Assembly: GCA_002104945.1 (NCBI GenBank)
Contig: MCFH01000027.1
Location: forward strand, 549,001-613,000
Length of the DNA: 64,000 nucleotides
Source: Piromyces finnis
Taxonomy: Eukaryota; Neocallimastigomycota; Neocallimastigomycetes; Neocallimastigales; Neocallimastigaceae
Reading direction: 5' to 3'
Below are positions 38,132-50,034 of this stretch, in pieces. Each line of letters opens with the position of its first letter. The first letter of the stretch is position 1. The notes under the pieces are model-generated. The model saw nothing but the letters and a program-made list of their open reading frames with translations. It was not told where the DNA came from and searched no databases. Made by a program: the position numbers and the translations under genes.

Positions 38132-41100
38132 TTTTTAATATATTAATTTTTTCAAAATTTAACAAGTATAAAAAATTTTGAATACTTTTATAAGTGATGA
38201 ATTAATTTATAAGCTGAGGAATAATATTTTTAAATTAAATAAACAAATGTTTTTACAATATCTTTTTTTTTTTTAAGGTATTGGAATTAATATTTAATAA
38301 TTTACTATTATTGGATTATTTTTAGATTATTAGTAATTTAACTATCAATTCATATTTTTTTTAAAAAATAAAGTAAGTATACTATATTTTTTAAAGAATG
38401 ATTAAATTATTTTTATAGCTATAAAAATAAATTTATTATTAGTGTCAATTTTACTTTTTTTTTAATATTGACTTGAATTTAACTTAAATAGTATTTTTGT
38501 TTTTTGTTTGAATTTTAAAACTATTTTTGATAAAATTGTATTAATTTTATATTTTAATAGTATTAAACATTACTGCGAGTTTGCTTTTTTTTTTTTTTTA
38601 GTAGAATAATATAATTTATTAGGTTGTATTAAATTGTACAAGACTATTAAATTTTATCTTTTTTAAAAAAAAAAGGTTGACCATATAGAGGTAAAATATG
38701 TACTCATTAAATTATTTTTCTTTTAATTATTATTATTATTATTATTATTATTACGTGATTGCTTTTTGTTTAACTAAATAATAAAAATAAAACTTTGAAA
38801 TTAAGAGAATTAATAGGTTTGAATTTTTTTAAAGTAAAAAGTTAATTATAAACATTAATTGAAAAATCAAGATTTTATTACAACAATTAAAAAAAATAAT
38901 AAAATATAAAAATATTATTTTTCTTTATCAAAACATTATTGTCATAATATTTTCTTGGTAAATCCGATTTATAATATGTATATTACTTGGTTTTCTCTTT
39001 TGCTTTTAAACAACTGTTTTTTTTTTTTTTTAATTTTTAAATATATTTAAGCTGAATAAATGTTAATAAAATACAAATATTTCTCTCAAAATGAATAACA
39101 ATAATAATAAAAAAAAAAGGAATATAGTTATTATCTAAATACTATTTCTCTTTCTTTTTTTTTTCGTTAAATATTTATTTTAGAAATTTATTCACTAAAT
39201 TTTCCTTTTCTGTTATTTAATTATTTTTCTTTCTACTAATTAAAACGATATGACCTTTAACATAATTGATACTCAAATAATGAATAAAAAAAATGTTTTT
39301 TTTTTTTTTGTTCTTTCCTTTTAAATAATAATAATGATAGATAAAAGATTAGTTAATTACGAGATTTGTTATTTTTTGTTCAATATCAATTGAAACTTTA
39401 TAAAATTCAAGTATTAATAATAAATAACTTTGAATATAGAATTAAATAAAGAAAAAAAAAAAAGTGTTTTTTTTTCAATATTTATTCTTTTTTTTTTTTA
39501 TTCAATTACTGATGCTGAAAATCAATAATATCAAATAAAAAAAAAAAAAAAAAGGAATTTGTAAAGAAAAAAAATAAAAAAAATTTTTTCTATTTTTTTA
39601 CAATAAAAAAAATTAATTATTAAATATTAAAAAATGAAAAAACTTTAAAAAAATTTTTTGTTGATATTTTTCATATAGTTTAAAAAAAAAAAATTTTTTT
39701 GTATTTCATTTGATATAGTTTTAATTTATTTTTATATTTATTAATATTAAATTATTATTTAGTCATTCTATTCATTTATATTATATTATATTATATTTAT
39801 AATATATATTATAAATAAATTATTTCTGAAATAATAAATTTCAATTTGGATGATGAAATAAGAAAAGTTTATTTATTAATATTTAAATTAATTATCTAGA
39901 AAAAAGTTTAATTAATAATAAATATTAAATTGAAGGAAAAAGTTTAAACTATTCAATAAAAAATTTTTGCCATATATTGTAATATATATAATATATATTA
40001 TTATTGACACAAAAAAAATAATAAAATTTTTAATTAAATATGTATTTATATTTAATATAAACATCATCATAATGTATATATTAAAATATATAATTTATGA
40101 AATCTATTACAATATGAAACATATATTACACTATATTTTAATATATATAGATTTATTTAATTTGATGGTTTGTAAACTTTTTTCAACTATCAGAATATAT
40201 CATAATAGTTATAATATATATACACTAATACATTAATTTATACTATGATTTAAATTGGCTGCACTACATTACATTAATTATCATGTATTAAATGAAAGTG
40301 TAATAAAAAGGAAAATTATAATGGATAGAGTAAACGTATTATAATTGCGGTATAATTTTCATTTAAAAAAATAAAATAGCCAAAGAAACAATGATGGACT
40401 TGCATAATAGTTTATTTATACCATTTCATCATTGTAGAATTGACAATATTCTTCCGAATTTATTAATTATTTCTTATTAAATTTTATTGATTTTTATTCA
40501 TTTCTTCATTACTCCTGTAAATATGGTTTTCTTTTTAATTATATATTAATATTATATATTTTTATATTATAGATATATAATGCATATATAATACATTATA
40601 ATAAATAGTATAAAGTGAATAAATTAAAAAAAAAAGAGATGAGGAACTTTATTGATTATTAAAATGATATGTAATTCTAAAAAAAATTGCCAATTGTTTT
40701 TTTATATTAAATAATTTAAAATAAATATATTAATATATCACAGAATATATTAAAAACAATATTGATTAATTTTTATTATAAATTAAAGTTACTAACCTTT
40801 ATTAATAATTTAATTAATTATTAAATATTAAAAAAAACAATTTTTTCATCCTCAGAAACATTATATATTAATTTATTGAATACATTATATTTATAATGTA
40901 TTGTATTTAATATATTAAAATTGAGAATAGAAATAGTTAAACATTCATCACTAATAATTTTGAAAAATAATAATTAATATTAACTAATAATTAATACTAT
41001 TTATACTATTTATAATAAATAGTAAATAATATTTAATCACTAGAAATAATTAAATAGTTTATCAATAGCATTATTGACTATGGCACCTTTGTAACTTTGA

Positions 41101-44100
41101 CCTAATAGGAATTTATAGAAAAGTGATAATATTGATAATTAATAATTAATCATAATTGTTAATTCATCTATGCAATATGATGCGATGCTCTTAATTTTAA
41201 TTACCTATTCATTTCATATTTTATTAAAATGGAATAGGTTCTAGTGTTCTAGTCTAGAATCAAAATGACTAAATAACTAATAAAATAAAATATGTCATAG
41301 CATAATTTTACCAATAAATAAATTAGTTTTCTTTTGCAATATAATGACAGCAAATGCATTTTTTTTTAAAAAGATTGAATCATTATAACAAATCATACTA
41401 TCCACTACATTTTCTTTTTTATTCTATTGTTTTATTTTCTAATAAACGACTTTATTAAAATTTTTAAATCTAATTTACTAGTTTACTGTTGATTTCTAAT
41501 ATATTCTTATAAAATGAATAAAGTAAATAACTAATTGTCTAGAACAATTAGTTTTAGAAATAAAGGTATTATTCAATCTGTATCCTTTTATATCTATTAT
41601 TCTTTCATTTTTATAATCAATTTTAAATAATATTTCCTAGTTGATAACAACAATAAAAGACACCTTTTTATTTTAAAAGTAAAACTAGTCATGGTACCTT
41701 TTCACAACAATCACTCTATTCTATTTTCCTTATATAAAGTACTTCTAATGTAATACAAAGTTTATTTAATTTATCTAAATTAATACATTTTTAAATATTG
41801 GATATTTACATGAAACTTTTTTTACTGGTTCAAAAATCGAACATATATAAATTTATATATTAAATTATATTTTATTCATTACACAGAAAAGCTTATTATA
41901 TTAAATATTTATTAAGGTGGTTTCATTTTTTAATGTATTTAATTTAAGAGATGGAAATTAATTTGTATTATTAAACTTTATTTTATATGGATTATATAGA
42001 GTAGTGTATTGTGTAACCTGAAATAGACTAACAAAAAAGAAATTATTTTCAAAAAATAAAGGAAAATAATAATATAATAATATATTAAATAATTATTATT
42101 TAGAAAATTAATTATATAATTTTTAATAAAATAATATATTATTATTATATTGTTGAATAAATACTATTTTGTTGTAAAGATTTTTAATTTCTGTATATTT
42201 ATTTTTATTACATTACTTTATTCAGTTGTACAAATTTTAAGGCATTGTATTGTATTAAAAATATTTGAAACTTATATATGACAGAAAAGTAGCTGATATT
42301 AGCTGTCTATCCATTTCAATGATATATAATACTTTTTTTTTAAATAAAAGAAAATAGTAATGTATTCATGTATAGAAATTTGATATTATTTAGTAAAATA
42401 GATAGAGCTTAATTAATATTATCTTTTTTTAAATAAAATGAAAACTAATGATATATTTCGTGATATATATATATAAATATATAAATGAATGAATTAATAT
42501 ATTATATATTTAATTTATTAATTTATCCTTTAATGTTTAAAAGAAATGAATGAATAAAAATGCTATTTTATGTATATATACTAATGAAAATGATAGTGAA
42601 GTAATAGTAATATTAATGATCTTTTGTAATTTGTTCATTTTAATAGTGTATTTATAACAAGTTTTTTTTTTATTGAAGGGATTAATTAATAATGATGATT
42701 CTATTTATATATATAATATTTTTTTATATATATATTATTTTATTATATCATTAATTTTATAATGAATAAAAACCAATCTAGAATTTAACTAGTCTTTTAA
42801 AATTAATTATAATAATAATAATAATAAAAAGGTTCAAATAAAATTTAAACTCTTTAAACTTTAACAGATGATGATTCATTTTTTTTTACTTTATTTTGAT
42901 GACTATTAGTAATCATAATCATTTTAAACATTAAAATTAATTTTGATACTGTCTTTTTAAGGTAATATTAATTGTAAATAGGTTACTTTATATATTACAT
43001 TCTATAAAATAAATGAATAATTAATAAAATAATTACATTAAAATCATCATTATTGTTATTATTAAAATATGATGATAAATAGGTCAATAATACTATTCTT
43101 TGAAAAAGTCATCATCTCATTTTTTTTTTTATTATTAAACATGGTTTGGTTTAGTTCCTTTTTTATCACTTTAAATTTTTTTAATTAAAACTAAATCAAA
43201 AACTTTAAAAATGGGTGTAATGGATTATATCATTTTGTATTTTCATATTGCATATTGCTCATTTGTAAAAAAAAAAAACAGTCATTTTTTTTAATAAAAA
43301 AAAAAAAAACCATTTCTTTACTCATTTCAAATAACAAAAAAAAAAATGATTTTATGAATAAATCATATATAACTTATATAATATTGATCATTCTTAATTA
43401 TTTGAAAAATTGAATTTTTTTTTTTATTAAAATTTAAAATATATTTATTTTTATAAAGTATCATATATAACTTAACTTGTATACAAATTTAAAGTAATTA
43501 TACTTTTTTTATAATTAATTGAAATTGACATGGTTTTTTAAGTGGATTAAATATTAAATTAAATTCCCAAAATAGTTTAGATTAAAATGTATAGCTATCT
43601 ATCTAAAATAGAGAAATTCTAAATTATAATAATAATAGTGTTAAAAAGTAATAATAATAAAGATGTAAAACAATTATATGTGAATGAATATGATATAAAG
43701 TTAATAAGTTGAAATGAGTTTTTTTTTTTAATTACTTTCTTAAAACTATGAAACAATTACAATCAATTAAAATCATTAAAAAACGTATATAGCAAAATAT
43801 GGAACAATAAAAAATAGTTATTAATACTAGTTTTATAAAATATAATAATAATAATAATAATTTTTAACTTTTTTATATATATTAATAAGTTGTTTTTTAA
43901 TATTTAAAAAGTAGTCTTAATAATTTGAAGATAGAATTTATAACAAGTTTATTAAAGTTGAAAATATTTATTGCTTTTTTTTTTATTATTATTTTCTTTT
44001 TTTTATTTTAATAAAAACATTTTTGTATTTATTTTTTCGAAATACTTTCATTACTATTATTATTTCTTCATATACCCTCTTTTTCTTTTTCTATAGTTTA

Positions 44101-45909
44101 AAAAAGTAAAGTATGACATAATAATAGTTGACCTATAATTATGTTATGTATTTCTACAATGTAAAAGATTAGAACAAAATGTATGACAAATGTAAGAGCA
44201 TGCACTGTAATATAAGAATGTAAATATATATAAATGTATGAACAAAAGTGGAAATAAAATATATAATATATTTTATAATTAATATTATTTAAAAATAAAA
44301 AGTATAACATTTATTAATAACATTTATTAGTAGTTGTGCTTCAATTATTGATACTTTGATAATAAATATTAAAAGTTATTAATCAACGAAATCTAGATTA
44401 TTATTGTAAAAATGAATTATGTAGTCTTTAGAGTAGTAGGGAGTTTTTATTAATTTGATAAAAATATTTATAAAAGCTTATAATATTTTGTGAGCCAATT
44501 ATTAATGCTTACTCTTTATATAAAAGTTGAATTGACAAACTTTAATAGAAAAAAAAAAAAAAAAGACTTAAAACTTTTATTATATATATATATATATATA
44601 TTTTTTGTTACTTCTATAAATCTATTTATATATCTATTTTTTATTATAAAGTTTGATAATCATACTTTTATTTTTTTTAAAAATATATTTATGTAAAAAA
44701 AAAAAAAAAAGTAATTCTCTTTATATAAATAAAATATAAAAATAAAAACAAACTAAATAACAATAACCTTTAACTATTAATTTAAACATTTTAAGTAACA
44801 AGGACATATTTTATTTTCTCTATATAATTTTAATATGAAAGAATAACACAAAGAATTTGTATTTCATGTCATAATTTTTAAATATTAAAATTAAACGATA
44901 TAACAAAGGATTGTAAATGCCGATGTTACTTATACTTTATAATTAAACATTTTCAAAATGAAATAAGCTTTATTTAATTTAAAATTTATAATTTAAAATA
45001 GAAATATGTATATATATTCATCCATAGACAAATTATAATTATAAGGGTATTAATACATGGGTTTTATTCATTTTAATTATCTGATATTGATATATTATTA
45101 TATAATGATTTTTTTTTTTTTTTAAATTTATAAAAATGTTCAGCACAAATTAATCCTCCATTTTTATTTTTTTAATAATAATTTTTAATACATAAAAGTA
45201 TAAAGCATACATAAATAAATGTATATCACATGTATTTACAATGGATTCCATCTTTTTTTTGATATAATCAAACCAATCAATTAAAATAATTTCTATTAAT
45301 CAATGTACTACACTAGTATATATGTAATAATTAAAAAAATTTTTTTTTCTCTTCACCGCAATTAGAACTAAAAGTTATAATTTAGTTTTATTTAAAGTTA
45401 GTATTATATATAAAATTGATAATATGAATATTATGTTTTAATAAAATATGAATAATAACTCGGTACTATATGAAAAGAAAAAAATTAATAAAAATTTTAA
45501 ATGAGTAAAAAAAAAAAAAATAAATTCATATATATATAAAACATTACCAAACTTTCCATATATATAAATAAAAAGATTATATATAATGATGTTTTAATTA
45601 ATACTTTTTCTTTTCGTATAAGATAAAAATTATTAATTTGAAAATAACAATGGATAAATTATATATATAATATACAAATAACAAATTAATACTTTATATG
45701 TATAATGAATATTTTATAATTAAATATTTTTTTTTTTTTTTTTAAGATTTATCATTCATTAGTTTCAGTTGAATGAATGAAAAATTTATCATGAAATATT
45801 TATGGATATATGATAATTGTTTTAAAGATATAAAAATACATTATTATTTATTTATTTTTTTTTAATTTACTAAACTATACTCAATTTATATATATTAATA
45901 GAATTAAAA
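38132..45909. other. about 7.8 kb AT-rich region without a recognisable gene
   Basis: Homopolymers and AT/AAT repeats dominate. A 9-bp perfect inverted repeat (ACAATGATG with CATCATTGT, about 40388-40436) is the clearest structure. Open frames at 39967-40236, 44098-44310 and 44490-44696 use only A/T-rich codons and look accidental. The promoters of the minus-strand Asn-rich gene (left) and AspRS (right) lie here. Confidence 0.55.
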
Positions 45910-48900
45910 ATGGCTGATCAACAAAAGACTGAAAAGGTTTTCAAGGAGTAAGTTTTTATGATATATAAAATACTAATAATATATTATTATGTATTAAATG
46001 TCATAGATTATTAATTAAATTTTTTTATATTTTTCTTTCTTTAATTTTTAAAAATTAAAAACTAGTGATGATGGAAATGTCATCACCAAGGAAGAATTCC
46101 TTAAGTTAAAGAAGGCTAAGGCTGAAGCTGTTAAGGTAAATAAATAAAAAATATATAATAGCATAAAAAGTAAATGGGTTAATTATTTTTGTTAATTTAT
46201 AATTATATAATTTATTATAATACAAAATGGTAAAATTCAAATATTTAGGCTAGAAAGGTAATTATTTATAATATAGTATACAAAAAAAATTTTTTTTATA
46301 GCTTCAATAAACATAATTGGATTTTAAGTATTAATTTTGTTTTATACAATTTTCTTAGGCTCAAGAAGCTGCCGAAAGAGTAATTATTTCATGAATTCTA
46401 AAAGAATTAACACTATAGATAATATAATTTTTAAATTTGGTATTAATTATTTTTGAATTGTATAAATATTAAATATTTAAAAGGCTGAAAAGTTAAGATT
46501 AGAACAAGAAGCCAAGAAGGTAATAAAAAAAATTTAAAGTTATTAGAAAAATAGATTTTTATGTATTAATAAATTTATATTATTTATTATTATTTTATAG
46601 GCTAAGGAAGAAGAAGAATTCAACAATGAAGTTGTAAGTATACTTTGAAGTTTAAATTAATGATATGCCAATGTTATCATAAATAGTGTTATTAATTATT
46701 TAAATTTGTTATATTAATAGGATTTTGTTACTGACATGTACGGTGATTTACCACTTAACCAAAGTCAATCTCGTGAAAGTAAATATTAATGAAAATTTTA
46801 TTTTTTTTGAAAAGATAAAAAAAAACAAGGACTGTATAATAATTATTTTTTAAATATATTATAAAAATTAAAATTTAAACGAAAATTCAAATAAAAAGAC
46901 AAGAAGTTCACCAAGTTACTTGAAATCGACGACAGTTTCGTTAACCAAACCATCACTGTCCGTGGTCGTCTTCAAAACAAGAGAATTGTTTGTATGTATC
47001 ACAATCATATGGTTTATTAAAAGTAATGATAAATTTAATGAAAAATATTGTTAATAATTTTATGCTTATCTTAAAATTTATAGCTGGTAAGAAGATTTTC
47101 CTTATTTTAAGACAACAAAATTCTACCGCTCAATGTGTTGTTTCCTACAACAACCCAAATGACGAAAACGCTAAGAGTGACAACAGCATTCCAGCTAGTT
47201 TACACATGATCAGATACATTCAAAAGTAAGAAATGAAACATAAATTTAAAAAAATAAACATTATTTTATGTCAATACCAATTTTTATATTTGCAAGATAA
47301 TAAAAAAAATTATTTTATTGCTGCAACTATGCCAATTTTTAATTATTCAAATGATAATTAATATTTTATATTAATTTTTTTTTAATGATGAATAGCATTC
47401 CAACTGAATCCTTAATTGATATTGTTGGTTTCGTTGTTAAGCCAGCCAACAAGGTTAAGTCTTGTACTGTTTCTGACTATGAATTACAAATTAAGGGTGC
47501 TTTCACTGTCAGTAAGACTACTAAGCCAAAGTTACCATACACTTTCGAAAGTGCTACCAGACCAGATGAAAAGTTCATCAAGGTATTAAAGTTTTTAATA
47601 AATAACCTTTATATAAATATATGTATATATATCTTACTAAAAATAAAAATAAATTATTTAAATGATCGTCTATTGTGGTTAATAGGAAGAACCAGCTGAC
47701 AAGAGAAGAGGTGGTGCCAAGGAACAAAATGTTCGTGTTACTTTAGATACTTGCTTAAACAACCGTGTCTTTGATCTTAGAGTAAGTTTTATAATTTAGT
47801 TAAATTATATGTATTGTGTATAGCGTTAGTACAATTGTATTGTTTCAATTTTTTATAAAGATTCTCTTATAAATTTACTTTTAATTTTATAACTATATTC
47901 CATAGACTATTACCAACCATGCTATTTTCAAGATCCAAGCCGCTGTTTGCAGAATCTTCCGTAACTTCTTAGATTCCAAGGGTTTCACTGAAATTCACAC
48001 TCCAAAGTTAATTGGTGCTGCTTCTGAAGGTGGTGCTAGTGTCTTTGAAGTTAAATACTTCAACAGTAAGTTATCTAATATAATTAGAGTAAAAAAAAAA
48101 AAGAAATTCTTGTATGAATAATATTCTTAAAATATTTATTTTTTTTTAATTTCAAAATTTATTATTTGATTTTATATAGCCAAGGCTTACTTAGCTCAAT
48201 CTCCACAATTCTACAAGCAAATGATGATATCTTCTGATTTCGAACGTGTTTACGAAATTGGTCCAGTTTTCAGAGCTGAAAACTCCAACACTCACCGTCA
48301 CTTAACTGAATTCACTGGTCTCGATTTAGAAATGGCCTTCAATGAACACTACCACGAAGTTTTAGATTTATTCGATGAACTTTTCGTTACTCTTTTCACT
48401 GAATTAAAGGAAAAGTACGCCTACGAAATCAGTATTGTTCAAAAGCAATTCCCAGTTCCAGACTTTGAATTCCTTCCAAAATCTTTACGTCTTAAGTTCA
48501 AGGATGCCGTTAAGTTATTAAAGGATGAAGTTGTTTACATCAAGGAAAAGATTGGTGTTGAATCTGTTGATGACATCTTAAAGTTACTCAGTGACATTGA
48601 AGAAGATGAAAAGAAGAAGGCTAAGAACAGATCCAAGAAGCTCAAGGAAACCAAGGAACTTCTTGACAAGATTAAGGAAGAATACGATATTGAAGATTAC
48701 AAGGATCTTAAGGAAGCCGAAAGTATGGGTGACTTTGATGATTTAAGTACCAAGAACGAAAGATTCCTTGGTAAGGCTGTCAAGAGAGTTTACAAGACCG
48801 ATTTCTACATGTTAGATAAATTCCCAAAGGCTGTCAGACCATTCTACACCATGGAAGATCCAGAAAAGGACGGTTACTCTAACTCTTACGATTTCTTTAT

Positions 48901-49147
48901 GAGAGGTGAAGAAATTATGTCTGGTGCCCAACGTATTCACGACCCAGAACTCTTACACAAGAGTGCTGTTGAACACGGTGTTGACCCAGCTACCATCCAA
49001 GGTTACTTAGATGCTTTCGAATACGGTGTTTCTCCACACGCTGGTGGTGGTATTGGTTTAGAAAGAATTGTCATGTTATACTTTGGTCTTGGTCAAGTTA
49101 AGCGTGCTTCCCTCTTCCCACGTGATCCAACTCGTTTATCTCCATAG
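45910..49147 (+). CDS. DPS1: cytosolic aspartyl-tRNA synthetase, 13 exons, 636 aa
   Basis: This charges tRNA-Asp with aspartate. Exons are 45910-45947, 46066-46135, 46249-46257, 46359-46379, 46484-46519, 46601-46633, 46721-46778, 46899-46991, 47084-47225, 47396-47582, 47686-47781, 47906-48065 and 48180-49147 (1911 nt, phase kept). The first six exons (207 nt) encode the Lys/Glu/Ala-rich N-terminal extension of eukaryotic AspRS, which helps bind tRNA. An OB-fold anticodon-binding domain follows ([22 protein letters not shown]). The class II core shows motif 1 ([10 protein letters not shown]), motif 2 ([18 protein letters not shown]) and motif 3 ([16 protein letters not shown], then [10 protein letters not shown] at the C-terminus). 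A Lys/Glu-rich helical insert of about 65 residues (about 430-497) is not usual for fungal AspRS. Codons are strongly biased to AAG, GGT and CCA, as in vigilin. Confidence 0.96.
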
Positions 49148-49193
49148 AGGAATAAAAGATCTACTCCTCCAATAAATGTGCAAAAATGCACAT
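49147..49193 (+). other. two small hairpins just after the AspRS stop codon
   Basis: GAGGA (49147-49151) can pair with TCCTC (49165-49169). ATGTGC (49176-49181) can pair with GCACAT (49188-49193). Both lie at the start of the 3' UTR. The stems are short, and a function in mRNA 3' end or stability is only a suggestion. Confidence 0.4.
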
Positions 49194-50034
49194 AATAGTG
49201 CCATTAAAATAAGGACATTTCTATAAGAAAAATTATTAAGTAAAAATAAAAGAAAAATAATCAACCATTTTTAATTTTTTAAAAATAAAGAAAACCAAAA
49301 AAAAGAAAAAAAAGAAAAAAAAAATTACAGATATTTTTATTTATAAGCATCTAAAAAGCAAAAACAAGAAAAAAAAACAAAAGGAAAAAAAAAAGTTGCA
49401 ATTTCCTATTTATGTAAATTTAAAACAAATTAATATACGAAAGTCAAAGAAAAAATAAATAAAAATATTAGCAAATAACAATAAGAAAAAAAAAAAGAGG
49501 TTTTTAAAAATTTTGTTTCATATTTTTTTTAATATTTTGTTACTTTTTTTTTTATTTTTAGTATTTTTTATATATAAAAGAAAAGCAATTGAATTATTAT
49601 AAAAGTCAGGTTAAGAAAAAAAAAATTTTTTCTGGCTAGAAAGTGTCCAACAGTATATTAAACCAAAATTTTATATTTTTTAAATTTTTTATTTATTGGT
49701 TTATTTTTATTTTTATTTTTTTTTTTTTTTGCTATTTAGTTTATTTTATTATTATAATTATTTATATATTATACTATTATTTATTATACTATTATTATTA
49801 TTATTTAATTTTCTTTTTTTCTTTTTTTTTTTTTTTTTTTTTTTTTTCATTAATATATTAGTATTTTAATTTTTTTTTTTTTTTTTTTTCTTTCTTTCTT
49901 TTTCTCCTTTTCTCTCTGTTTGGCATTTTAAATAGTTGGAAAATGGAATCCTATTTTGGTTTTATTTTATATTTTTTCTTTTAAAAAAAAAAAAAAAAAG
50001 AAATATATAAAGAGAGGATTTAATATTAATTTTA
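49148..50034. other. 3' UTRs of two convergent genes
   Basis: An A-rich half next to AspRS and a T-rich half next to the beta-adaptin, as expected for two 3' UTRs read on opposite strands. No gene is recognised between them. Confidence 0.6.

Noticed and set aside
39967-40236. 89-aa Ile/Tyr-rich frame
   Set aside because: It has background codon composition and no motif, and lies in repeat-like AT DNA.
41824-41842. GGTTC...GAAC segment considered as a tRNA T-arm
   Set aside because: No acceptor, D or anticodon arms can be drawn around it, and the loop spacing is wrong.
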